Below, piece after piece: positions 16,601 through 25,673 of a stretch of DNA of 64,000 nucleotides. Position 1 is the first letter of the stretch; every line of letters begins with the position of its first letter. Below the pieces are notes generated by a model. That model did not search any database. It worked only from the letters and a program-made list of their open reading frames with translations, and was not told the origin of the DNA. The translations under genes and the position numbers were made by a program. The stretch is from a virus, in the IMG/VR virus record IMGVR_UViG_3300021142_000002, positions 156,367-220,366 of that record; one strand, 5' to 3'.

Positions 16601-19289
16601 ATTAGCAGGTTTATTTATAGGTACAGGTAGATTAGTAAGAAAAGGAGTTAGAGGTTATTTTAAAGCTTTAATGCCTGCTAAAAAATATATCAATAAAAAA
16701 ATTGATAATGCAGCAATTAAAGTATTTAAAAAGGTATTAGATCCAACAGGCATGTTTACCAGTATGTTTTCTTCTATATCGGCTACAATAGGTGAAATAA
16801 TTGAAAGAAGAGATGATCGAATAGATTTTACACTGCACTCTATTTTAGATTATTTAAAACAAGCTATACCTGGAAAAGATTCTGAAGAAAAAGAAGCTAT
16901 GCGTGAAGGTGGCTGGAAAAGTATACAAGAACATCGCAAGCAAAAGATGGAAGAAAATAAGAAAAAGAAAGCTGAAGAAAAAGCAGAATCAGATTCTAAA
17001 TGGAAAGGTGCTCCAAAAAACGATACTGTTGGTAAAGTAGGCGGTTTTATGGATAACATCCTTAGTAAAGGATTAGACTTTATTAGTAGTTTAGGAATAC
17101 CAGAATTACTAGGTGGTGTAGGCGCATTTCTTGGTGCTACTAATATAGGTAGAACTGTAGTGGGTGCTACAGAAGCTTTAGGTGGTTTAGTTGCAATGGC
17201 TACAGAAGGTGCTATTGCAGCAATGGCTACGTTAGCTATGCCTGAAGTAGCTATGATAGCGGGTACAGTAGCTGCTGTGGGTGCAACAGCTTATGCGGCC
17301 TATAAAGGATATGAAGCATTAAATAGAAGGCGATCTTTAGATAGATTAGAGAAAATACGCTTTATGCAATATGGTATTCCATTAGATAATGGAAGAGCTA
17401 TTGGTAAAGTTAGATTCTTAGAAGAAACTATTGATGACGTTTATACCTTTGGATCAAATGGAGCCGCTAAATTAAAGTTAAAGCTACAAGAAATTTGGGA
17501 AAAATATTATTCAGATTTTGATTGGAGAGCTGAAGATGAACGTGGGGCTAAAGCTTTTATGGATTGGTATATTAGACGATTTGTACCAGTTTATGTTAAG
17601 CATAGAACTGTAGCTAGTATCTTAAAAATTACTTTAGATGAATTAGATTCAACACTTAAAGATGAAGATCTATCTGCTTATGTTAAAGCTATTCAGTTTG
17701 GACCTAAAGATAAAGAAGGTAAATTAGATCCTTATAACATTACTATTTCTCCTTTTAGATATTATTCTTTGGAAAATAGACTCGAAACATTAAGTCTCTA
17801 TTGCCAGCAGTTAATTATTGAGGGCGATAAAGCTAATGAGGGAAAAGATGATGCCTCTAAAAATAACTTAGATCCAAAAGAATTATCTAAAGCAGTTACT
17901 AGTACACCTGGTAAAAGAAAAGAAAACGAAGATAAAAAAGTAGCTGATGAAAACTTAAAGAAGGTTAATGCGGTTAATGAATCCGAACAAAAAGAAGCTA
18001 AGAAAGAGCAAGAGAAATCTACTCTAGAAAAGATATCAGATTTTGTTAAAGATAAATTTGGTGTTGATGTTCCTGCGGCGGCTAATAATGTTAAAAACTT
18101 TGTTGGTAGAGTGGGTGAAGATTTAGCTGTGGGCGCTAAAAAGTTACCAGGTGCAATTGGTGGATTTGTTAATACCAAGATAGTACAGCCTGTTAAAAAT
18201 TCATTAGCTGGATTAATATCTGGACATGAATCGGGTGGTAATTATGATATTGCTAATCGTGGTAATATTAATGGTCATAACTTAGGTATATCAACTGCTA
18301 AAGTAAGTACCATGACTATTGGCGATATCTTAGCCGCTAATAAGAAATCGGCTAGTGACCCATCTAGAATTTTGGCTGCTGGTAAATATCAGTTAATTAC
18401 ACCTACATTAGCTGATGCTGCTAAACAATTAAATTTACCAATGACCACTGTATTTGACAAAAAGACTCAAGAGTATATTTTTGCTAAATACTTATTAGGC
18501 ATTAAAGGAAATACTAAGCTCCTTAATGCTTATATAAAAGGTAGCGATGTAGATAAAATGAAGATGATGAAAAATCTAGCCAGAGAATGGACTAGTATTG
18601 CTGATCCTTATACGGGTAAAACAGCTGGCGGTGCTGGCAATAAAGCATTTGTTACCGCAGATCAAGCATTAGCAACTATTGATAAAGCTAGGGCTATGTA
18701 TGCTTCATTTAAAGAAATGGGTTTATCAGATGATGAAGCTTTCCAGCAAGCAGTAGCATCTGATGGAACTAATGTTCCCTTAACTAATTTGGCAGGCTCT
18801 GCAGCTAAACCTGATGCTGGTAATGGTGAAATGGTTCAAGCTACTCCTCCAAAAATAGCTGCACCAACACTAGCCAATGGCGCTAATAATTCTGTGGCTA
18901 GTAATGTTATTCCACCACCCGCTGCTGCTCCTAATGTAGATAAATCTAAGACGTTAGAAGCTGCATCGGCAGACAATGCCAAATCTACTAATACGGTGGC
19001 CGTTAATAATTCTAGTCCTGCACCTTCCGCTGGTCCTAGAGCTAATAACTATCCAGATCTTACACATGTTAGTAAAGCTATTAATAGTACATCTGCCGAT
19101 GCCAATAAACAGCGTGATGCTCAAATAGCAGAACAGCAAAAAACTAATATGTTGTTAGCTCAACTCACTGATAGTTTAACAGCTAGTTTAAATGATAAGA
19201 ATATACCCACTACATTGATGAAACCGTCAGAAAGTCCTGTAGTAAAACAAAAAGTAAATCCTGTTATTAATTTAGCAAGAAATATTTAA
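13668..19289 (+). CDS. Tape-measure-like virion protein with muramidase domain
   Basis: An 1873-residue virion protein, probably the tail tape measure or an internal tail protein that also degrades peptidoglycan during DNA entry. Long helical, charged N-terminal two thirds; Gly/Ala-rich hydrophobic segments at about residues 1138-1210 (typical membrane-inserting part of tape measures); lysozyme-like domain from about 1515 with SGHESGGNYDIANRG, GKYQLITPTLADAA and DKKTQEYIFAKYLL. The likely catalytic Glu is in GHESGG. The C-terminus is an Ala/Pro/Asn-rich linker with a final helix. First gene of a two-gene plus-strand unit. The domain match is by motif recognition; the tape-measure role is inference from length and composition. 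Confidence 0.75.
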   Translation: MAKNKEFDLEKMGEMDDDKLLNALEAAFGDDDDLFDTEIKDNRKPTTVIKDTIVDAFSGTDNILKVTKSLIKRALPDSYGDTMDTLENVSRDVKDTYDDTVYKLEPAINNVKLGIKGALPTIEKILPAGMARKIKKFAETANEQPYSDYSKKDYQGEEISNTIQTIFGAEVAEREVRERKANIHRNIDRTINKKQFKVSATLQTHMANNIGRIVSYQDEVLDKYYRKSLDLQYRSYFALRSLLDLKKDEVVSNKIRFDNIIKNTGLPDIVKSRLNEDFKTELRNRLIGRVHDDLATRLRNLPTRTRDRLKETIRGIVEGFSGAAESSVSLNEQFSGLPLGEMAKMEGGDFARHHLGAQIGKKFRDTIPKYLNKVNPNIWGSIENFGNTLKRYHSEWPGYLNRKFGEGKGILGQIGTLTGTEFGDTNTINNSLVADATTATPWDTLSRRTLVEIIPGYLSRTLNEISGIHALLAGKETPNEVVYSHEFEDFVTKKKALKQIRKRFRGTIGSGLKDKINAIIDIVDPDGTKLSESERVELGGIIVKELRKGNNFDPRDFADPYNLDTPKAEKYAQLFRDTFNITEEMVEEDGFLTSKLQVGGAGEANLKHKNAALLYGEARGSLGNYNALLNEYFKTGNKSLLRELGILKEETGTLHVNNDYKNRDIREWLKLGNKGNYTAEAKAYYEGTDTTMGPPKPSQTFAGFQLGGLGEKIDKITHEETLSKLYKLTETNDDKKLALLESINDRLLNFGYFTPPHESSENINASHGSVTVRTSRRKNNQRTTIPVNQPTPAPATPFSIYEMMQMVKDYGGKMSLHDATGLMNKIANAGGYLNTSSTTIRNLLKRVTKSTAKEMKKADAFNATGHPAMGKTWATPVQHQFNYDFTTGTKESTSKGNDREMPKVYKIPNGKYLYLHDKLTGEWKVRDSETDEPWMDIEKPDAELVKKFVPADKEKPKSSSTKAKGGTKEENVKKLRKGLAGLFIGTGRLVRKGVRGYFKALMPAKKYINKKIDNAAIKVFKKVLDPTGMFTSMFSSISATIGEIIERRDDRIDFTLHSILDYLKQAIPGKDSEEKEAMREGGWKSIQEHRKQKMEENKKKKAEEKAESDSKWKGAPKNDTVGKVGGFMDNILSKGLDFISSLGIPELLGGVGAFLGATNIGRTVVGATEALGGLVAMATEGAIAAMATLAMPEVAMIAGTVAAVGATAYAAYKGYEALNRRRSLDRLEKIRFMQYGIPLDNGRAIGKVRFLEETIDDVYTFGSNGAAKLKLKLQEIWEKYYSDFDWRAEDERGAKAFMDWYIRRFVPVYVKHRTVASILKITLDELDSTLKDEDLSAYVKAIQFGPKDKEGKLDPYNITISPFRYYSLENRLETLSLYCQQLIIEGDKANEGKDDASKNNLDPKELSKAVTSTPGKRKENEDKKVADENLKKVNAVNESEQKEAKKEQEKSTLEKISDFVKDKFGVDVPAAANNVKNFVGRVGEDLAVGAKKLPGAIGGFVNTKIVQPVKNSLAGLISGHESGGNYDIANRGNINGHNLGISTAKVSTMTIGDILAANKKSASDPSRILAAGKYQLITPTLADAAKQLNLPMTTVFDKKTQEYIFAKYLLGIKGNTKLLNAYIKGSDVDKMKMMKNLAREWTSIADPYTGKTAGGAGNKAFVTADQALATIDKARAMYASFKEMGLSDDEAFQQAVASDGTNVPLTNLAGSAAKPDAGNGEMVQATPPKIAAPTLANGANNSVASNVIPPPAAAPNVDKSKTLEAASADNAKSTNTVAVNNSSPAPSAGPRANNYPDLTHVSKAINSTSADANKQRDAQIAEQQKTNMLLAQLTDSLTASLNDKNIPTTLMKPSESPVVKQKVNPVINLARNI

Positions 19290-19296
19290 TAATTAA

Positions 19297-19330
19297 TATA
19301 GGGTTAATTGGATATCCAATTAACCCTATA
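19297..19330 (+). terminator. Perfect 34-bp palindrome
   Basis: Perfect inverted repeat between two plus-strand virion genes, without a clear T-run after it. It may therefore be an RNA processing or attenuating hairpin rather than a full terminator; the next gene's ribosome site (AAAGGAG) follows within 10 bases. Confidence 0.55.
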
Positions 19331-19347
19331 CTTTAAAGGAGTTTTTA

Positions 19348-21534
19348 ATGACAATGAATACTAATACCGCTTTACTTAATGAATTAACAAATAATTCATG
19401 GGTAAGACAAGCTTTATTTTTACCCATTAGAGGGGATGGTTCTGGAAACCCTGGTGGATTATTTGTAAATGCTCGAGCTAAAAAAATACAAATAGCAGGA
19501 ACCTATAGTTTAGAATCTTTAAATTTTGAAGATACGTCATTGGGTGGAAATAGATCTATTAATCCTAAATATCAATTTACCAGTTATGCAGATCAAAATT
19601 TACCTTCTCTTTTATATAATACCACTTCTAATGGTAAACCCAATAGAAATCAATCTATGGGTATGGGAAGGTATTATGCTGAGGCCATTAATAGTAATGC
19701 CCAAAGAATAACCCTACAATATGGTGTACCAGCCTTTAACTCAGTCTCCAACTACATGAATACCTTTTATGATTCTAATATTGCAAAAACTGCAACAACA
19801 GGTGAAGTAGGTATTGGATGGATGAGTACCGTAATAGAATGGGCTGCTAGAATTACCGTATACTACATGGTACCAGTATTAGCCCTATCTTCTTTTATAG
19901 TAGGTACGGCTGGTGCAGTGATTAATAATATTAATAAAAGGCCAACAAGTAAATTTTATTACATGACACCTACCATGCCATTATACTGGAGTAGCGTGCA
20001 GACCATTGCCAATGCATTGGCAGTTAATATGAAACTAGTTCAGGGTTTATCTAACGATGTTTTAACTCAGCCTGTGGGTCAAGAACAAACAGGAATTAAT
20101 TGGGAAAAGTTAGGATTTACCACCAGTGAAGGGGCTACCGGAACTAATAATGCACTAGCCTCTACTTATGAAAAATATTTACCAGATATTCTATTGCCCA
20201 ATGGATCTGGAATAGATTTTAAACAAGTGGCTACTAGATATCAAAGACTTGCCGATGCCCATACCAGAATATTAACTGATATCAGAAATAGAGCGACTGA
20301 TGATGATCATGCTTTTGCTTTAATTCAAGAATATATTTCAGGAAATAAAAGTGAATTAAAAGTAGAAACAGGTATGGGATTAAATGACCTATTAAAGGCC
20401 TACGCCACTGTGTCTGAAAATGCATCAAAGAGTTTAATGGATCAATTAGTATATCCTGATCCGCCTTCACAATCAGATGGCGTGGATAATAAATCGCCTG
20501 ATAATTTAAGTTCAGCTGCTCGGGCAGCAGCCACTGCATCGGTGGCCAATACCTTTGGTGGAGTAGGCTCTATATGGACTGGGATTGCAGAACATTTTCT
20601 TGCTAAAAAAGATTTTCTATTAGCTGAGCTGCGAGATGGTTCTTCTTTTATTCAGTATAGTGTGGAATTTGATCAACATGTTAGTGAATCATTTACTAAT
20701 AGTGCTAGAGTATCAGATATTGCTAGTACAATGAATTCTTTTAGTAAGTCAAATAGAGATAAACTATTTAATATAGCTAACGGGCATTTCGTTGATGGTC
20801 CTATAGGCGATGTATTAGATGCGGTCGTTAGTGCCGGCAGCGCAGTTCTTACAGGAGTGGCTAAAGCAACAGGCTTTAGTGGTCTTGCAGCATTAGGTGG
20901 TAGAGGCTTTGCTGACATACCAGAATTTTGGGATGAATCTTATACCAACTTACCTAGTGCCAACTATGAGATTCAATTAAGAACACCTTATGGTAATCCA
21001 GCTGCTATTTATACTGATCTTCTACTGCCATTAGCAACCTTAATCGCAGGTGCTGCACCTAGAGCTACAGGTAGAAATTCATGGACGGGTCCTTATCTTT
21101 GCAAGTTATGGCAAAAGGGTAGGGTGCAGTATAGTCTAGGTATGATTACTCAAATGAATATCCAAAGAGGTACTGGAAATGTGGGATGGAACATACATGG
21201 TCAGCCTTTGGGCATTGATATAAGTTGTACTATTACAAATTTATCTAAGATGCTGTATATGCCTATTAGTGCAGATATTACAGTATCTGATATATTAGGT
21301 ACCTCAATTTTTGATGAAGATAATAATTTTACAGACTATATGGCTACATTAGCCGCATTAGGTTATGTAGATCAATACTATGCTTTAAGTAGATGGAAGT
21401 TAAAATTAGCTAATATACAATCTAATTTTGATTCTTTTGGCAGCATAGATAACTTTTTATTCTTCCAATTAGACCCAACCTCAAATGTGGGTAGTTTATT
21501 ATCATTAGCTGCTAGACATAATCTTGGTTTATAA
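19348..21534 (+). CDS. Virion structural protein (728 aa), probable tail/baseplate
   Basis: Start ATG with a strong AAGGAG ribosome site. The protein has a hydrophobic stretch near residue 170-195 (VYYMVPVLALSSFIVG), a long middle part, and a C-terminal section of beta type (SLGMITQMNIQRGTGNVGWN, IHGQPLGIDISCTITNLSKM). Genes of this kind directly follow tape-measure-type genes in large phages and are seen as tail or baseplate components. I cannot assign a named family. No catalytic motif is evident. Confidence 0.6.
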   Translation: MTMNTNTALLNELTNNSWVRQALFLPIRGDGSGNPGGLFVNARAKKIQIAGTYSLESLNFEDTSLGGNRSINPKYQFTSYADQNLPSLLYNTTSNGKPNRNQSMGMGRYYAEAINSNAQRITLQYGVPAFNSVSNYMNTFYDSNIAKTATTGEVGIGWMSTVIEWAARITVYYMVPVLALSSFIVGTAGAVINNINKRPTSKFYYMTPTMPLYWSSVQTIANALAVNMKLVQGLSNDVLTQPVGQEQTGINWEKLGFTTSEGATGTNNALASTYEKYLPDILLPNGSGIDFKQVATRYQRLADAHTRILTDIRNRATDDDHAFALIQEYISGNKSELKVETGMGLNDLLKAYATVSENASKSLMDQLVYPDPPSQSDGVDNKSPDNLSSAARAAATASVANTFGGVGSIWTGIAEHFLAKKDFLLAELRDGSSFIQYSVEFDQHVSESFTNSARVSDIASTMNSFSKSNRDKLFNIANGHFVDGPIGDVLDAVVSAGSAVLTGVAKATGFSGLAALGGRGFADIPEFWDESYTNLPSANYEIQLRTPYGNPAAIYTDLLLPLATLIAGAAPRATGRNSWTGPYLCKLWQKGRVQYSLGMITQMNIQRGTGNVGWNIHGQPLGIDISCTITNLSKMLYMPISADITVSDILGTSIFDEDNNFTDYMATLAALGYVDQYYALSRWKLKLANIQSNFDSFGSIDNFLFFQLDPTSNVGSLLSLAARHNLGL

Positions 21535-21548
21535 AAAAAAACATATTG

Positions 21549-21580
21549 GAGTATAGGATAGCCTAGGCTATCCTATACTC
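21549..21580. terminator. 32-bp palindrome between convergent genes
   Basis: Perfect inverted repeat between the converging ends of 19348-21534 (+) and 21585-22169 (-); flanked by A-run on one side and TATTTTAAAT on the other, as for a bidirectional terminator. Confidence 0.7.
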
Positions 21581-21584
21581 TATT

Positions 21585-22169
21585 TTAAATGTCTAAATCT
21601 TTCATTAAATCATAAATAAAATCATCAGGACTCACCTCACCATAAACATTATGGTTTATATTAAAGTCATCACAAAATTTATGCACTATAAATAAACTCG
21701 TAAATAATTCTAACACAGTTTTAGGTACTTTAGTAACTGCATTATTACAATACAGTATATCACCTATACATTCATCTAAAGAGGCTATCTTAGCCTGTAT
21801 AGCTAATAAACCTAATATAGCTTGTTTAACTATGTTGCTGGATGTTTTCCCTAAGTTGTATAATTCTTTTCCATTTTCTGTTAAGTTTGGATAAATGTTT
21901 TCAAACTGATCTGGACACATAAACAACATCTTTAAATGGAATCTATCATTAGCTATCTGCAGTGGTCTAGCTAATGTTTTACTTGCATTTGAATTAGATA
22001 CAATTAATTTGTTTACACTCATGTCTGTTAAAGACAATGCTCGATCGACTAATTCTGTATTAGCTTTGCGTCTTTTAAACCTAAGCTTAGGTTTAAGTGC
22101 ATAATAACCAATACATAAAGCATATAACCAGCCAATACTCTGATGTGACCAATCTATTAAAACTGCCAT
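21585..22169 (-). CDS. Hypothetical protein (194 aa)
   Basis: Unknown protein with a hydrophobic N-terminal stretch (IGWLYALCIGYYAL) followed by a basic KPKLRFKRRK segment, which could be a membrane anchor with cytoplasmic positive charges, then a soluble helical domain. Last gene of a minus-strand unit and 46 bases after 22216-24297. Confidence 0.6.
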   Translation of the reverse strand: MAVLIDWSHQSIGWLYALCIGYYALKPKLRFKRRKANTELVDRALSLTDMSVNKLIVSNSNASKTLARPLQIANDRFHLKMLFMCPDQFENIYPNLTENGKELYNLGKTSSNIVKQAILGLLAIQAKIASLDECIGDILYCNNAVTKVPKTVLELFTSLFIVHKFCDDFNINHNVYGEVSPDDFIYDLMKDLDI

Positions 22170-22215
22170 TTTACTAGCCCTATGAAGAAGTTATTAAGAA
22201 TGTACTTACATAAAA

Positions 22216-24297
22216 TTAAACATGGACTAAAGTATATTTATTATCTAATTCTAACTGGCAAGCAATAGCTGTTAAGGGATAATAAACTAGAGTATTTAGA
22301 CTATCCATAGAGGCCGTAATAAAAGGAGATTGATTAAAAATACTCTCTCCGTTTCTAATAACCATATCAAAGCTTGGGCAAATTTGATAAAGTGCACCGC
22401 CAAAGAATCTAGAAACGGTTTGTCTACCCATCGCTGCATCATCTTCATTATTAGAATAATTACTCAATAAAGTAACTACAATGTAATAAAGATAATCAGT
22501 AGATATTGTGCCCGCATAATTATTAATTAAGTCTAATACGATTCTATAGTTACCTGCTTTAGCACCTACTTCCATTGCCTTTTTGGTAGCATAGATTAAA
22601 TAATCGCCTGATAAACCAGCACTCGTTAATATACTTGTAGGCTCATTATTACTATTTATCTGTGTAGATAATGTTGTTAATTGAGTACTATTTAAATTAG
22701 ATAAGATAGGTAATGCTGAAATAACGGCTGTTGAATCTAATCCATTTAAATTATTAGTAAGTACAGTAGCATTAGCTGCATTCAATGCATTAATAGTATC
22801 AGATACTGATATTACATTATTAGATCCCATTAAGGTGACTTGAGCCAATGCAGTATTTAAATTAGAAGTAGTTTCTAAACCAATTAGACCCATATCAGTA
22901 CTGATAGTATTTGCACCATGGGTAGTTGCAAGCGTTAATAAGGTATTAGCATTAGTTATAGTCAAGGTATTAATACCATTAATTAAACTAATACAGTATG
23001 TTATACCAATAGTATCTAATAATGTATTTAAATTAGCAATTAAAGTAATTCCATGATTTTGAATGTCAGTGAGTACTGTACCATTATTAGTACTGCCATG
23101 AGCCGTTATATAGGCTGCTATGTTAGTAGCTTCTACTTCAGTAATAATGCCTAGCATGATAGTAGGCTGTATACCAGCAATATCATTAAATAATTGAGTC
23201 AGTACAGTTAAGCCTAACGTTTGTAATTGAGCTACGAGATTAGTAACAGTACTAATACCATACGTGTTGATGCCATTGGCTACTGTAGCTGCGGCTGTAG
23301 GATTACTATTAATAACACCAATTAAAGTAGTCGCATCAGTTTTTCCTAATTGAGTGACTATATTGGCTACATTTTTATAAATGTTAGGTGAAGTACTCGT
23401 ACCAATAGCAGTAATTAAATTAGAGGTATTGGTATAGCCCGAACTATTAATTGTATTAACTAAGTTAGATACTGTCGTTATACTCGATGCTTGAGTAGCT
23501 GTTGCAATGATACTCACCTGAGTACTAGTAGAATTATTAAGCAATGGCAATGCATTAGTAGCATTGGTAATACCTAAATTTCTTAATGTATTAGAAATAG
23601 AGGTAGGTGTAGTAGTCGATAAACTAACAGTCGCTAAAGCTACACCTGCTTTAGCAATAGGATTGCCACTATAAGTATACCCGCCACCATGATTAGCTGG
23701 ATATCCTCTAGCCGCATTAAAATCCAATGAGCCTTTAATTTGATTAGTAATAGAGCTAATGTCAAAGAAATGACTCATTTGCCCCATAAAACTCAATCCA
23801 TTGGTAGTAAAGACTGCTGGTAAGTTTTCTACAGTAATTCCAATTTGACGAGCTTGGTAAAGAAATGTTTCTAAATGATTAACAGTATTTAAAACCCCAG
23901 ACATTCTTAGTATATTAACTAAGCTTAAATTCCTAGGTATTCTGTTTTGTAAGTTTAAAAGAAACTGTTCTAAATTCTGTCCTTTTAGCAATAGCTGCTG
24001 AGCTAGTCCTGGTAAACCTTTAATACCATCTATTAGTTCAGGAGGTAAAACACTTTCTACGTAATCTACTACACTATCAATAGCTAACTCTGCTTGATTT
24101 AAAATACCTAATTCTACTGTAGAATAAGGATCAACGGTTACTTTTTCTAAAAAAGGGGATAGTTCAAAATCAGTAGGGAGTATATCTTTGATGGGTGATG
24201 GTGCCGGCACTGGTGTAGTGACAGGTTGAGTATTTATACCCAGTGAAGATAAATCTATTTTTGAAAGATCTAAACCATGTGAATTAATAACAGGCAT
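22216..24297 (-). CDS. Repeat-rich structural protein (693 aa)
   Basis: The start is placed at the ATG at 24295-24297 (MPVINSHGLDLSKIDLSSLG) because it has a GGAG ribosome site; the longer frame would begin inside the upstream terminator. The N-terminal part is Pro-rich, then helical. Residues about 200-570 are a long series of degenerate 20-30-residue helical units rich in Asn, Thr, Ile and Leu (such as GINTYGISTVTNLVAQLQTL). The C-terminal domain differs. Low complexity with no catalytic motif points to a structural fibre-like or scaffold-like role. The function is unknown. Confidence 0.65.
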   Translation of the reverse strand: MPVINSHGLDLSKIDLSSLGINTQPVTTPVPAPSPIKDILPTDFELSPFLEKVTVDPYSTVELGILNQAELAIDSVVDYVESVLPPELIDGIKGLPGLAQQLLLKGQNLEQFLLNLQNRIPRNLSLVNILRMSGVLNTVNHLETFLYQARQIGITVENLPAVFTTNGLSFMGQMSHFFDISSITNQIKGSLDFNAARGYPANHGGGYTYSGNPIAKAGVALATVSLSTTTPTSISNTLRNLGITNATNALPLLNNSTSTQVSIIATATQASSITTVSNLVNTINSSGYTNTSNLITAIGTSTSPNIYKNVANIVTQLGKTDATTLIGVINSNPTAAATVANGINTYGISTVTNLVAQLQTLGLTVLTQLFNDIAGIQPTIMLGIITEVEATNIAAYITAHGSTNNGTVLTDIQNHGITLIANLNTLLDTIGITYCISLINGINTLTITNANTLLTLATTHGANTISTDMGLIGLETTSNLNTALAQVTLMGSNNVISVSDTINALNAANATVLTNNLNGLDSTAVISALPILSNLNSTQLTTLSTQINSNNEPTSILTSAGLSGDYLIYATKKAMEVGAKAGNYRIVLDLINNYAGTISTDYLYYIVVTLLSNYSNNEDDAAMGRQTVSRFFGGALYQICPSFDMVIRNGESIFNQSPFITASMDSLNTLVYYPLTAIACQLELDNKYTLVHV

Positions 24298-24334
24298 CTT
24301 AAAGCTCCATTTTAAACAAAAAAAAATAAGATTA

Positions 24335-24358
24335 GGTAGATAGCCTAGGCTATCTACC
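24335..24358 (-). terminator. 24-bp palindrome with T-tract
   Basis: Perfect inverted repeat sharing its core (ATAGCCTAGGCTAT) with the palindrome at 21549-21580. On the minus strand it is followed by a long T-run, so it ends the small-gene operon that starts near 26163. Confidence 0.75.
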
Positions 24359-24377
24359 CACATAAAATTTAGCTAAG

Positions 24378-24659
24378 TTATTTATTGTAAACGAAGAGCA
24401 CTTCATAAATGGCATAACATGCTATCAGCACTATTAACAATGGCCAGAATGCCATGTATAAAACGAAGGCAATACAGTTATGTTCCTTTAACCACTTATA
24501 AGTATTGTATCTAAACTCAATACTCTTTACATTTTTTGGACCTAATAAAGTCATTGTTAATTCCAGCGCTGTGTTACTAAGCGCTCTATGAAAGGCTAAT
24601 GCTATAAACTTAGCCATATAAACTGATATAATAAAATACCCACCAACTAACCAAATCAT
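24378..24659 (-). CDS. Small membrane protein (93 aa)
   Basis: The start is chosen at 24657-24659 (MIWLVGGYFIISVYMAKFI) because GAGGAG lies upstream and the ATG overlaps the stop of the preceding gene (ATGA). Two hydrophobic segments, at the N-terminus and near residues 65-90 (FVLYMAFWPLLIVLIACYA). Unknown function. Confidence 0.6.
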   Translation of the reverse strand: MIWLVGGYFIISVYMAKFIALAFHRALSNTALELTMTLLGPKNVKSIEFRYNTYKWLKEHNCIAFVLYMAFWPLLIVLIACYAIYEVLFVYNK

Positions 24660-24859
24660 TTGAATCTCCTCTTGATGTGAAATATAGGCCATGTAATAGC
24701 TATTAGTAATAGCATTTTCCAACTCTTTTCTTTTCTTAAAACAACTGCAGAATCTTTAGTTTCTTTCATAAATGAAATAGTTAATAGACCTGCATAAAGG
24801 TAAAGATAGAGTGGCAGTGCAATGGCTGATAAAAGATCTTTATCCATTAAAAGTCCCAA
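24656..24859 (-). CDS. Small membrane protein (67 aa)
   Basis: Two hydrophobic stretches (ALPLYLYLYAGLLTISF and MLLLIAITWPIFHI) separated by a basic loop, with a basic C-terminus (KRRFK). It overlaps both neighbours (13 and 4 bases), which supports that it is translated. Function unknown; may form a membrane pair with 24378-24659. Confidence 0.6.
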   Translation of the reverse strand: MGLLMDKDLLSAIALPLYLYLYAGLLTISFMKETKDSAVVLRKEKSWKMLLLIAITWPIFHIKRRFK

Positions 24860-25269
24860 TAAGTTCTTAATAACTCTGCATATCCACCTAACGAATAATG
24901 AATATTGTTACGTGCCCAATACTTTCTTTTAAAAATGATATTAATAAGTTGACCAAGGAAAGTCAATCTAGCTAGTTCAATGTCTACTCTATAAGTAGAA
25001 TGCTCAGTAACCGTTAATTTAATCATAATGCATTTTTTAATGTTATCATATTCAACATTTTCCAAATGCACGTCAGCACAAAGTAATTTTTCTAAATGCT
25101 TAGCTGATGATAATTTAAGACTATCAATATTAATATCACAAAGATTAATGCCTTTGTTTAATTTTTTGATATCCCAAAGATATTTAGAATACCATTTGTC
25201 TATGCGTGTACAAGCAAGAATTAATCTAGCTGATGACTCTGTTAAGTTATAGTTTAACTCTAAAATCAT
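24847..25269 (-). CDS. Hypothetical protein (140 aa)
   Basis: Soluble, no family recognised. ATGA-type overlap with the preceding gene at 25266 and 13-base overlap with the following one. The beta-type centre (KKCIMIKLTVTEHSTYRVDI) and Leu-rich helices do not point to a role. Confidence 0.6.
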   Translation of the reverse strand: MILELNYNLTESSARLILACTRIDKWYSKYLWDIKKLNKGINLCDINIDSLKLSSAKHLEKLLCADVHLENVEYDNIKKCIMIKLTVTEHSTYRVDIELARLTFLGQLINIIFKRKYWARNNIHYSLGGYAELLRTYWDF

Positions 25270-25673
25270 TCTTCTTCCCCATCATCCTCATTGCTAATAT
25301 CTCTTAGATTATCAACTGATATCTCTAAGGTTTGTGGTTTGTTTTTACGCCATAGCGTTACCTTGATATCCATCTTATCATATTCGAGAATTATTAATCC
25401 TCTCATAAACATGCCCCAGGATATCTTAGATTTCGCTAACATTCTAGTGGCATTACCTCTATCAGTAGCTGCTGCCTTTTCAGTCATTTCACCCTTACGA
25501 TGAAACTTTGCTTTACTGATAAGTGTGTGCCATTGATGAGCCTTTAGATTATTATCGTAGAGTAAAATCCTCCATAATCTAGCCAAGACATTAGTTGTCT
25601 CGTAGATACCCATCATTCCCTCTTCAATAACCTTTACCATTGGATTATTAGAAGGAACTTTCTTCTCAGCCAT
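25266..25673 (-). CDS. Hypothetical protein (135 aa)
   Basis: Soluble protein with a basic centre and acidic C-terminus (DISNEDDGEEE). It overlaps both neighbours by a few bases. No recognised motif; member of the five-gene minus-strand operon 24378-26163. Confidence 0.6.
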   Translation of the reverse strand: MAEKKVPSNNPMVKVIEEGMMGIYETTNVLARLWRILLYDNNLKAHQWHTLISKAKFHRKGEMTEKAAATDRGNATRMLAKSKISWGMFMRGLIILEYDKMDIKVTLWRKNKPQTLEISVDNLRDISNEDDGEEE

